A DNA stretch of 34,885 nt from Luteimonas sp. GTDB lineage: Bacteria; Pseudomonadota; Gammaproteobacteria; Xanthomonadales; Xanthomonadaceae. Position 1 is the first letter of the stretch; each line of letters opens with the position of its first letter. The stretch covers positions 1 to 34,885 of the forward strand of contig JACMKK010000061.1 of the NCBI GenBank assembly GCA_014380115.1, read 5' to 3'. Under the pieces are notes generated by a model. That model was not told where the DNA came from. It ran no database searches and saw only the letters and a list, made by a program, of their open reading frames with translations. Positions 27,528-34,885 of the stretch are shown here, piece after piece. The translations under genes and the position numbers were made by a program.

Positions 27528-28631
27528 TCAATGCCCGCCGCGCATGCGACCCAGGAAGCGTGGCGCGGTCCGGCCCATCGGCAGCTTGAGCTTGCCGATC
27601 GCGGAAATCCGTTCCTCGGCAAGCCGATCGGCCGCCTTGTAGGTCGGGATGTTGTCGCGCTCGGAGATCTCGTAGATGCGCGCCAGGTTGTGGTAGATCG
27701 TGCGCATCATGCGCATGGCGCGTTCGCGGTTGTAGCCGTCGATCTCGAGCGACACGTTCATCACGCCGCCGGCGTTCACCGCGTAGTCGGGCGCGTACAG
27801 GATGCCGCGCTTCTGCACCTCGTCGCCGATCGCGTTGTTGGCTAGCACGTTGTTGGCCGCACCGCAGATGATCTTGGCCTTCAGGCGCGGCAGGGTCTGC
27901 TCGTTGACGGTGCCGCCGAGCGCGCAGGGCGAATAGACATCGGCATTGACGTCGTAGATCTCTTCCAGGCCCACGGCTTCGGCGCCATACTCGCTGACGG
28001 CCTTGTCGATCAGGCCCTTGTTGATGTCGGTGACGAAGATCTTGGCGCCGCGTTCCTTCAACAGCTTCACGAACTCCATGCCGACGTGGCCCAGGCCCTG
28101 CACGGCATAACTGTACTTGCCGACTTCCTCGTCGCCGTACTTCTTGTTCAACGTCGCCATCAGGCCCTGCAGCGTGCCGTAGGCGGTGAACGGCGACGGG
28201 TCTCCGGAGCCGCCGTGCACCTGGTGCACGCCGGTGACGTATTCGGTCTCGCGGTAGACGTATTCCATGTCGTTGACGTCGATGCCGACGTCCTCGGCGG
28301 TGATGTAGCGCCCGCCGAGCGTGTCGACGAACTTGCCGAACGCGCGGAACAGTGCCTCGGACTTGTCGGTCGAGGGATCACCGATGATCACCGCCTTGCC
28401 GCCACCGATATTGAGGCCGGCGACCGCGTTCTTGTAGGTCATGCCGCGGCTCAGACGCAGCACGTCGTTGAGCGCGTCGGCTTCGCTCTTGTACGGCCAC
28501 ATGCGCAGGCCGCCGAGCGCCGGGCCCAGCACGGTGTTGTGCACCGCGATGATCGCCTTGAGGCCGGCGTCCTTGTTATGGCAGAAGACGACCTGCTCGT
28601 GGCCGTAGGTGTCGAGGTGTTCGAAAATCAT
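27528..28631 (-). CDS. Glu/Leu/Phe/Val dehydrogenase, likely leucine dehydrogenase
   Basis: MIFEHLDTYGHEQVVFCHNKDAGLKAIIAVHNTVLGPALGGLRMWPYKSEADALNDVLRLSRGMTYKNAVAGLNIGGGKAVIIGDP...; Rossmann VQGLGHVGMEFVKLL. Confidence 0.93.
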   Translation of the reverse strand: MIFEHLDTYGHEQVVFCHNKDAGLKAIIAVHNTVLGPALGGLRMWPYKSEADALNDVLRLSRGMTYKNAVAGLNIGGGKAVIIGDPSTDKSEALFRAFGKFVDTLGGRYITAEDVGIDVNDMEYVYRETEYVTGVHQVHGGSGDPSPFTAYGTLQGLMATLNKKYGDEEVGKYSYAVQGLGHVGMEFVKLLKERGAKIFVTDINKGLIDKAVSEYGAEAVGLEEIYDVNADVYSPCALGGTVNEQTLPRLKAKIICGAANNVLANNAIGDEVQKRGILYAPDYAVNAGGVMNVSLEIDGYNRERAMRMMRTIYHNLARIYEISERDNIPTYKAADRLAEERISAIGKLKLPMGRTAPRFLGRMRGGH

Positions 28632-28820
28632 CGGAAACTCCGCGGCGTGGAAGCCATCGCGCATCGCGATTGGCGCCAGCTAGTGTGATAAGTCGTTGAA
28701 TTGGCTGTGTACGCGGCATGCCGGACGCGATTGGCCGGTGCCGCAGGCGCGACAGTCTAAAGCAATCGTTCCATGCCGGCTTGTGTACGCGGCCGTATGC
28801 GCACGGCGCGCGGGCCGCGA

Positions 28821-30062
28821 TCAGAAGTCGCGATAGGGCCCTTGCCGGATCCACAGCGTGGCCAGCCATTTCTCGCCGCGCTCGACAGGCAGGCCGGCGT
28901 GCAGGGAATCCGGATCGGGCGAACCTTCGGGCAGCAGGTTCGCGAAGGCGATCGCCGATCCAGCCGTCGGTGCGATGGTGAGGCCGGCAGCGGGGAAAAC
29001 GGTTTCACCGCCGGCTTCCACGTCGTTGAGGTACGCGCAGATCGTGCCGGCGCGGTCGCCGGCCTGCGGACGGTTGTCTGCGAGTGCGGCGGAGGGCAGG
29101 TAATCGCGATGCGGGTGGTACTGCTCGCCGGGCGCGTAGCGCAGGACGATCAATGGTTCGGCGAAGACCAGCTCGACACCTGCCGCGGTCGCCATCCGCG
29201 CCTGCACCAGGCGCAGCGCCAGGTCCTCCTGCAGCGGATCGAAACTCGCATCCTGGCTCGTGCGGATGGCGTTGAAGGATTTCGCGCCGCTCTGCGGATC
29301 CAGCGTATGCGAATGGGAGAGTCTTGGCCGCGCTGCGGCCATGAGCAGGCGGCACTCGTCGGCGGACAGCAGGTTGTCGATCGCGCCGAGCTTGGGTCGA
29401 TCGGACAACCTTTTCACGGGCGGCTGCTGCCAGGTTTCCTCCAAAGCCAGGCGTTCGCGGACCAGGCCCAGCGCAAACGGGCGCACGGAACAGGCGGGCA
29501 GGGAATCGGATGCCGAAGCCTGGTCATCGCCGGCAGCTGCCTGCATCCGCGCCGCCAGCAACTGGGCTGCGACGGGATCGCCGACGCCGGCCGCCTGCCT
29601 CAGCAGGTCCATGCACAAGACCTGGTCCTGCTCGTCGTTGCGGCGTCCGAAGTGGATGGCGGCCGTAGTCAGGGCCGGGGCATAGCCCGCGTTCACCGCC
29701 AGCAACAGCCTCTGGTTGATGCGTGCGTCGCGTTTGACCGCCTGGTTGCCCACCGAAATCATCGCCAGCAGGTAGGCGGCGATGACGTTGCCGGCAGTTT
29801 CGGCCTCTTCCAGCAAACGAACGCCCTGTCCGGGATTCGAGGCCGTGCCCACGCCGTACAGCAACATGCGCGCGGCTTCGATCCGGGCGCGATTGTGCCC
29901 GGCGGCGGCGGCCTGGATGAAAAGTGGAAACGCCTCTTCCATCGCCATACGCGCCACCAGCGCGGTCGCCAGGGCATAGATCTTGGCGGGATCGGCGGAC
30001 GCGGCTTCGGCGCGTAGCGACGCCAGGGCGTCGTCGGGTGTCGGGTTCGGTTCGTTGCTCAT
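28821..30062 (-). CDS. Helical-repeat (Sel1/TPR-like) protein with C-terminal 2OG-Fe(II) oxygenase (prolyl 4-hydroxylase-like) domain
   Basis: MSNEPNPTPDD...AMEEAFPLFIQAAAAGHNRARIEAARMLLYGVGTASNPGQGVRLLEEAETAGN...; C-term YHPHRDYLP...GGETVFPAAGL...SLHAGLPVERGEKWLATLWIRQGPYRDF (HxD...H...K). Confidence 0.85.
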   Translation of the reverse strand: MSNEPNPTPDDALASLRAEAASADPAKIYALATALVARMAMEEAFPLFIQAAAAGHNRARIEAARMLLYGVGTASNPGQGVRLLEEAETAGNVIAAYLLAMISVGNQAVKRDARINQRLLLAVNAGYAPALTTAAIHFGRRNDEQDQVLCMDLLRQAAGVGDPVAAQLLAARMQAAAGDDQASASDSLPACSVRPFALGLVRERLALEETWQQPPVKRLSDRPKLGAIDNLLSADECRLLMAAARPRLSHSHTLDPQSGAKSFNAIRTSQDASFDPLQEDLALRLVQARMATAAGVELVFAEPLIVLRYAPGEQYHPHRDYLPSAALADNRPQAGDRAGTICAYLNDVEAGGETVFPAAGLTIAPTAGSAIAFANLLPEGSPDPDSLHAGLPVERGEKWLATLWIRQGPYRDF

Positions 30063-30108
30063 CGGCAAAGCGTAAACGATGCGGTGGCTTCGGGCTCGGC
30101 CGGGGAAT

Positions 30109-31680
30109 TCATAATTGCGATTCGATCGGCAGCCATGCCAGTACGCGATTGGTTGCGCGCGTGAGCCTTCCGGTGTCGGGTTCGTGCCCGAGCAGCAGCG
30201 GCGGACGTGGCGCGCGGTCGAGCCAGCGCACGTCGCCGTGCGGGTCGAGGAACACCCAATAGCTCAGTTCGGGCGATGCCAGCCGCAGATATTCGGCGCG
30301 CAAGGCTCGGGCGATGCGCGCATCGTCGAACAGCACGCCCATCTCGGTGTTGAGGTCGGACGAGCGCGGGTCGAGGTTGAACGAGCCGATGAAGCCGCGC
30401 GCATCGTCCACGACGAAGGCCTTGGTATGCAGGCTGGCACCGCTGCTGCCGAACAGGCTCGTCCCGCTGTCCGCGGATTGCCCGGGCCGTGCCTGCGCGC
30501 GGATCTCGTACAACTGGACACCGCCGCGCAGCAGGTCGTCGCGATACCTGCTGTAGCCGCCGTGCACGGCGACCACGTCGTTGGCGGCCAGCGAATTGGT
30601 CACCACGCCGACCTGCGCACCGCGCGCGACCAGCCCGACGAGGTCGCGCGTCTTGTCGGCACCGGGCACGAAGTAGGGCGAGATCAGCAGCGCCTTTTCG
30701 CGCGTGCCGCCCAGCATGCGTTCTAGGCGGGCCACCAGCCAGTCGCTGCGGTCATCGTGTTTCCACTTCAGTGGCGGGTCGGCATGCACGCGCAAGCGGT
30801 CGCTCCAGACCGGCGTCAGCTTGCGGCCGGCGTAACCGCGCACGTTCGGCGAGGCGTCGACGCGGCGAAGATAGCGCAGCGCCTCGCTGCTGCGGGCTTC
30901 GGCGCCGATGTCGACCAGCAGCGCCTGCAGCTCGCGCGGATGCTTCTCCGTCAGCGCCGCCAGCGGCACCGCTGCGCTGCTGTTCCAGTAGGCGTCGAAT
31001 ATATTGCTGGCGTCGGCGACGACAGGGCCGAACAGCACCAGGTCGAGGTCGCGGAAATTGACCTGCTCGCCGGCGCTGAAATACTCCGCGCCGATGTTGC
31101 GCCCGCCGACGACGGCGACGCGGCCATCGGCGATCCAGGCCTTGTTGTGCATGCGGTGGTTGACGCTGAAGATCCGCTGCACCAGTTCCAGCACGCGCCA
31201 CACGCCGGTGCGGTTGCGGAACGGGTTGTAGAGGCGGATCTCGATGTTTGGGTGGGTGTCGAGCAGCAGCAGCTTCGAATCCAGGCCTTCGGCATTCATG
31301 TCGTCGAGCAGCATGCGCACGCGCACGCCACGCTCAGCGGCCAGCCAGGCCTCGCGGCCGAGCAGGCGGCCGGTGAGGTCGTCGTGCCAGATGTAGTACT
31401 GCAGGTCGAGGCTGCGTCCGGCACGGCGGGCGGAGATCGCACGCGCCGCGAACGCATCCAGTCCATCGGGCACCATCAGCACGCCGGACTTGCCGGGATT
31501 CGCCGCGAGCAACGGCACGAGCTCGCGATCCAGCGCGGTCTGCGCCGGTCGCACGGCCAGCGCCCGGCTCGGCGCGCCCGTCGCCGGCGGCGTGAGATGG
31601 TCGGCCAGCAGCAGGCCGCTGATCACCATCAGCACTAGCGCAAACAATCCCCACGCGATGATGCGCTTGGCACGTGTCAT
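30109..31680 (-). CDS. Phospholipase D family protein (cardiolipin synthase-like), N-terminal membrane anchor
   Basis: TM: RIIAWGLFALVLMVISGLLLADHL; two HKD motifs HNKAWIADGRVAVVGGRNIGAEYF and LHTKAFVVDDARGFIGSFNLDPRSSDLNTEMGVLFDD. Confidence 0.92.
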   Translation of the reverse strand: MTRAKRIIAWGLFALVLMVISGLLLADHLTPPATGAPSRALAVRPAQTALDRELVPLLAANPGKSGVLMVPDGLDAFAARAISARRAGRSLDLQYYIWHDDLTGRLLGREAWLAAERGVRVRMLLDDMNAEGLDSKLLLLDTHPNIEIRLYNPFRNRTGVWRVLELVQRIFSVNHRMHNKAWIADGRVAVVGGRNIGAEYFSAGEQVNFRDLDLVLFGPVVADASNIFDAYWNSSAAVPLAALTEKHPRELQALLVDIGAEARSSEALRYLRRVDASPNVRGYAGRKLTPVWSDRLRVHADPPLKWKHDDRSDWLVARLERMLGGTREKALLISPYFVPGADKTRDLVGLVARGAQVGVVTNSLAANDVVAVHGGYSRYRDDLLRGGVQLYEIRAQARPGQSADSGTSLFGSSGASLHTKAFVVDDARGFIGSFNLDPRSSDLNTEMGVLFDDARIARALRAEYLRLASPELSYWVFLDPHGDVRWLDRAPRPPLLLGHEPDTGRLTRATNRVLAWLPIESQL

Positions 31681-31810
31681 TGTTGTTTTCCCCCGAGGCG
31701 GGAGCAGTATCCGGCCTTGCGTCGCTGTTTGCGAGACGCCGCGGAGGCATGCTGCCGGCGCGGTGCCTGGCTCGCAGCCGCGACAGGTCCGACACTACGG
31801 GAGCAACGAC

Positions 31811-33928
31811 ATGGCCATCGCCAGGAACACCCTACGCAGCTCGCGATCGGGACAAGCCATCACTGCACGCCTGCTCGACGCCCGCCCCGATACCGCCGAC
31901 TTCCGCGACCGCATGTTCACTCCGACGCTGATCGACGTGCCGACCTCGTGGCCGCTGTCGCACCACACTCGGCTCGCGGTGCCGATCCTCGACCAGGGCG
32001 ACGAAGGCGCCTGCACCGCCTTCGGCCTGGCGACCGTCGCGCACACCTTGCTGCGCACGCGCATCTCCGGCGCCAATCGCACGCGCGTCAGTACGCGCAT
32101 GTTCTATGACATGGCACGGCGCTACGACGAATGGCGCGGCGAGAGCTATTCCGGATCGAGTTGCCGCGGCGCGATGAAAGGTTGGCACCACCACGGCGTC
32201 TGCTCCGAAGAGACCTGGCCCTACACGCCCGGCAGGGAAGGCGCGCTCGAGCCTTATACCGAAGCGCGCGCCCGCGATGCCACGCGACGTCCGCTCGGGG
32301 CGTATTTCCGTGTCAACCACAAGGACCTGGTCGCGATGCACGCCGCGTTCGCCGAAGTGCGCGTGTTGTACGCGTCCTGCGGCGTGCACGAAGGCTGGAT
32401 CGAGCCGCCGGCGCATGGGCGCATCGCCTGGCGGCAGCAGGAGGAACTCGGCTACCACGCCTTCGCCATCGTCGCTTACGACGACCGCGGCTTCTGGATC
32501 CAGAACTCCTGGGGCCGCAGCTGGGGCCACAAGGGTTACGGCTACATCAGCTACGACGAATGGCTCGAGCGCGGCACCGACGTCTGGGTCGCGCGGCTCG
32601 CGGTGCCGGTGCGGCTGCAGGGTGCGCAGGCGACGGCGGTCAGCCATTCGGCGCTGGCGCGACAGGCGACCGGCTATTCGCAGGCCGACCTGCGCCCGCA
32701 CATCGTCAGCCTCGGCAACAACGGCCTGCTGCGCGACGAGGGCCGCTTCGGCACGACGCGCGAAGACGTGCGCAACCTGCTGCGCAAGGACCTGCGCGCC
32801 ACCACGCGTGGCTGGAAGAAGAAGCGCGTGCTGCTGTTCGCGCACGGCGGCCTGGTGCCGGAGCAGACCGCGATCCAGCGCGTCGCCGACCTGCGCGAAG
32901 CATTATTGCCGCAGGAGATCTATCCCCTGTGCTTCATCTGGAAGAGCGATTTCTGGACCACGCTCGGCAACCTCCTGCGCGATGCCACCCTGCGCCGCAG
33001 CGAGGGCCTGCTCGACCGCGCCAAGGAACTGCTGCTCGACCGTCTCGACGACACGCTCGAGCCGCTCGCGCGCGTGATGGGCGGCAAGGCGGTGTGGGAC
33101 GAGATGAAGGAGAACGCATTACTCGCGACCACCGCGGTCGAACGCGGCCTCGATGGCGGCCTGCAGGAAGCCGGCGGCGCGGCGCAGGTCGCGCGTCTGC
33201 TCGGCGAATGGATGAGCGAGGATCCGTCGGTCGAATTGCACCTGGTCGGTCACAGCGCAGGTTCGATCCTGCTCGCACCGATGCTGCAACTGTTGACCAC
33301 GCGCGGACAAGTCGCGATGGGACCTGCGCGCGGCATGCAGGGCATCGGCGTCGACGTGGCCAGCGTCAACCTGTGGGCACCGGCGATCACGGTCGACCTG
33401 TTCCTGCAGGCGTATGCGCCCGCGATCGAAGCACGCAGCGTCGACCGCGCCTGCCTGTTCACGCTCAGCGACAAGGCCGAGAACGACGACCACTGCGCCG
33501 GCGTCTACCACAAGTCGTTGCTGTACCTCATCGCGCACGCGTTCGAGGCGCAGGCGCGCAGCTGGATCGACCGCCGCCTGCGCCAGGGCACGCCGATCGT
33601 CGGCATGGCGCGCTTCGTAGAAGCGAAGGAAGTCGAAGACCAGGCGCTCGGCTACGAAACCCTGCGCAAGCTGGTGCGCGACGGCCGCCTCGGCCACGTG
33701 CAGTCGCCAACCGCCGGCAAGCCCGAGGGCGCAGCCGACGCCGCCAACGCCACCAGCCACGGTGGCTTCGACGACGACCGCGCCACGATCAAGGCCACCA
33801 TCGCCCGCATCCTCGGCACGCGCAGTGCGCCGGTGCAGTTCGAGATCCGCCGCTCCGAAGCCGGCCTGGAAGACCGCCGCCGCATGCTGCAACGAGCGCT
33901 CTTCACCGAGCCTTTGTCGCGAGAGTGA
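31811..33928 (+). CDS. Papain-like C1 peptidase fused to an alpha/beta-hydrolase (lipase-like) domain
   Basis: N-term VPILDQGDEGACTAFGLATVAH (Cys), YHAFAIVAYDD (His), FWIQNSWGRSWGHKGYGYISYDEW (Asn); C-term VLLFAHGGLVPE and VELHLVGHSAGSILLAP nucleophile elbow. Start MAIARNTLRS at 31811. Confidence 0.85.
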   Translation: MAIARNTLRSSRSGQAITARLLDARPDTADFRDRMFTPTLIDVPTSWPLSHHTRLAVPILDQGDEGACTAFGLATVAHTLLRTRISGANRTRVSTRMFYDMARRYDEWRGESYSGSSCRGAMKGWHHHGVCSEETWPYTPGREGALEPYTEARARDATRRPLGAYFRVNHKDLVAMHAAFAEVRVLYASCGVHEGWIEPPAHGRIAWRQQEELGYHAFAIVAYDDRGFWIQNSWGRSWGHKGYGYISYDEWLERGTDVWVARLAVPVRLQGAQATAVSHSALARQATGYSQADLRPHIVSLGNNGLLRDEGRFGTTREDVRNLLRKDLRATTRGWKKKRVLLFAHGGLVPEQTAIQRVADLREALLPQEIYPLCFIWKSDFWTTLGNLLRDATLRRSEGLLDRAKELLLDRLDDTLEPLARVMGGKAVWDEMKENALLATTAVERGLDGGLQEAGGAAQVARLLGEWMSEDPSVELHLVGHSAGSILLAPMLQLLTTRGQVAMGPARGMQGIGVDVASVNLWAPAITVDLFLQAYAPAIEARSVDRACLFTLSDKAENDDHCAGVYHKSLLYLIAHAFEAQARSWIDRRLRQGTPIVGMARFVEAKEVEDQALGYETLRKLVRDGRLGHVQSPTAGKPEGAADAANATSHGGFDDDRATIKATIARILGTRSAPVQFEIRRSEAGLEDRRRMLQRALFTEPLSRE

Positions 33929-33932
33929 TCCG

Positions 33933-34250
33933 TCAGCGGCGCGGCACCCAGTAACCGGCACGGAAGCGCCAGTTCGGTCCATGGCGATACCAGCGCGGCG
34001 GCGCATACACGTGGCCACGGCGCGCTGCTACCGCATACCCGGCCACCCAGACATGGCGGCGGCCATTCCAGCGCCAGTAGCCCGGCGTCCACACATAACC
34101 CGGGCGCACGACGATGCGCTCGTAACGCGGCGGTGGCGGCGCCAGCCGCACATCGATGCCGACATAACCACGCGCCTGCGCCTCGGGCGCATGCACGCTG
34201 CCGAGCGCGGCCAGGCCCAGCGCGGCGGACAACAACAGGGGACGCAACAT
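33933..34250 (-). CDS. YXWGXW repeat-containing small exported protein
   Basis: MLRPLLLSAALGLAALGSVHAPEAQARGYVGIDVRLAPPPPRYERIVVRPGYVWTPGYWRWNGRRHVWVAGYAVAARRGHVYAPPRWYRHGPNWRFRAGYWVPRR; alternative start at 34265. Confidence 0.85.
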   Translation of the reverse strand: MLRPLLLSAALGLAALGSVHAPEAQARGYVGIDVRLAPPPPRYERIVVRPGYVWTPGYWRWNGRRHVWVAGYAVAARRGHVYAPPRWYRHGPNWRFRAGYWVPRR

Positions 34251-34436
34251 GATCGGACGTAACATCGGTATCTCTCCTTGTCGCGCCGGCGTCGTGCGCC
34301 GGCACCGATGACAACGCCGGTCGCGTAGCGATGTTGACCTTGCCGACGTGCTTATTCAGCGCCGCGCCATCCACCTGAACGCTGTTTTGGCCCCGCGGTA
34401 CAATCGCGGCATGTCGAAAATGCCCCGGAGCGCGCC

Positions 34437-34885
34437 ATGAGCACGCCTGCCAAGCAAGTCCCCGCCGTCAATCCAGAGACCTCGCCGCTGCGCTTCGTCA
34501 CGGCCGCGAGCCTGTTCGACGGCCACGACGCCGCGATCAACATCATGCGTCGGCTGATCCAGGGCGAAGGTGTCGAGGTGGTGCACCTGGGCCACAACCG
34601 CTCGGTCGAGGACGTGGTCCGCGCCGCATTGCAGGAAGACGCCGACGGCATCGCGCTGTCGTCCTACCAGGGCGGCCACGTCGAATACTTCAAGTACATG
34701 GTCGACATGCTGCGCGAGCGCGGTGCCTCCCACATCAAGGTCTTCGGCGGCGGCGGCGGCACGATCACGCCCGAGGAGATCCGCGAACTGCAGGACTACG
34801 GCGTCGAACGCATCTACCACCCCAACGACGGCATGCACATGGGTCTGGTGGCGATGATCGAGGACGTCGTGAGCCGCGCCGCCGA
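34437..34885 (+). CDS. icmF: IcmF-like fused acyl-CoA mutase, N-terminal B12-binding domain (truncated at window edge)
   Basis: [96 protein letters not shown]; DGHDxG-like B12 motif, open at 34885. Confidence 0.85.
   Translation, partial: MSTPAKQVPAVNPETSPLRFVTAASLFDGHDAAINIMRRLIQGEGVEVVHLGHNRSVEDVVRAALQEDADGIALSSYQGGHVEYFKYMVDMLRERGASHIKVFGGGGGTITPEEIRELQDYGVERIYHPNDGMHMGLVAMIEDVVSRAA

Noticed and set aside
26188-27642. 484-aa plus-strand ORF
   Set aside because: Antisense to isovaleryl-CoA dehydrogenase; no domain recognisable.
28773-30017. 414-aa plus-strand ORF
   Set aside because: Antisense to the 2OG-Fe(II) oxygenase gene; composition typical of a shadow frame.
32131-33954. 607-aa plus-strand ORF in another frame of the C1 peptidase-hydrolase gene
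   Set aside because: Arg/Ala/Gly-rich out-of-frame translation; the 31811-33928 frame has catalytic motifs from both families.

Overview
This is a GC-rich chromosomal window, probably from a Xanthomonadaceae/Lysobacter-like gammaproteobacterium; that affiliation is inferred from gene content and codon usage, not from a search. Most of it is ordinary housekeeping and catabolic content. The main blocks are: (i) a truncated 7TMR-DISM sensor, a metallophosphatase, a YdeI-like protein, a C13-type caspase-like peptidase and the methionine-salvage genes mtnB-mtnD-mtnC; (ii) an APC amino-acid permease, a NUDIX hydrolase, EfpL/YeiP, an SDR and a GNAT; (iii) a dispersed leucine/isovalerate catabolic locus on the minus strand (leucine dehydrogenase, isovaleryl-CoA dehydrogenase, thiolase, MCC beta, then methylglutaconyl-CoA hydratase, VOC protein, MCC alpha, HMG-CoA lyase), interrupted by a plus-strand feoA-feoB-small Cys-rich gene-phnA block, by bactofilin/zinc-ribbon genes and by two Ala-rich lipoproteins; (iv) a Sel1-like/2OG-Fe(II) oxygenase, a PLD-family protein divergent from an unusual fusion of a papain-like C1 peptidase and an alpha/beta-hydrolase, a YXWGXW protein and the start of a fused B12-dependent acyl-CoA mutase (IcmF-like). 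The items most worth a second look are the C1 peptidase-hydrolase fusion, the PAS-GGDEF-EAL gene translationally overlapped with HMG-CoA lyase, the tandem Ala-rich acidic lipoproteins, the FeoB-associated CxxCxxC mini-protein, the C13 peptidase overlapping mtnC, and a perfect 29-bp inverted REP pair. I found no CRISPR array, no rRNA or tRNA, and no intact transposon. Everything rests on reading the sequence and recalled family motifs; no search was run.
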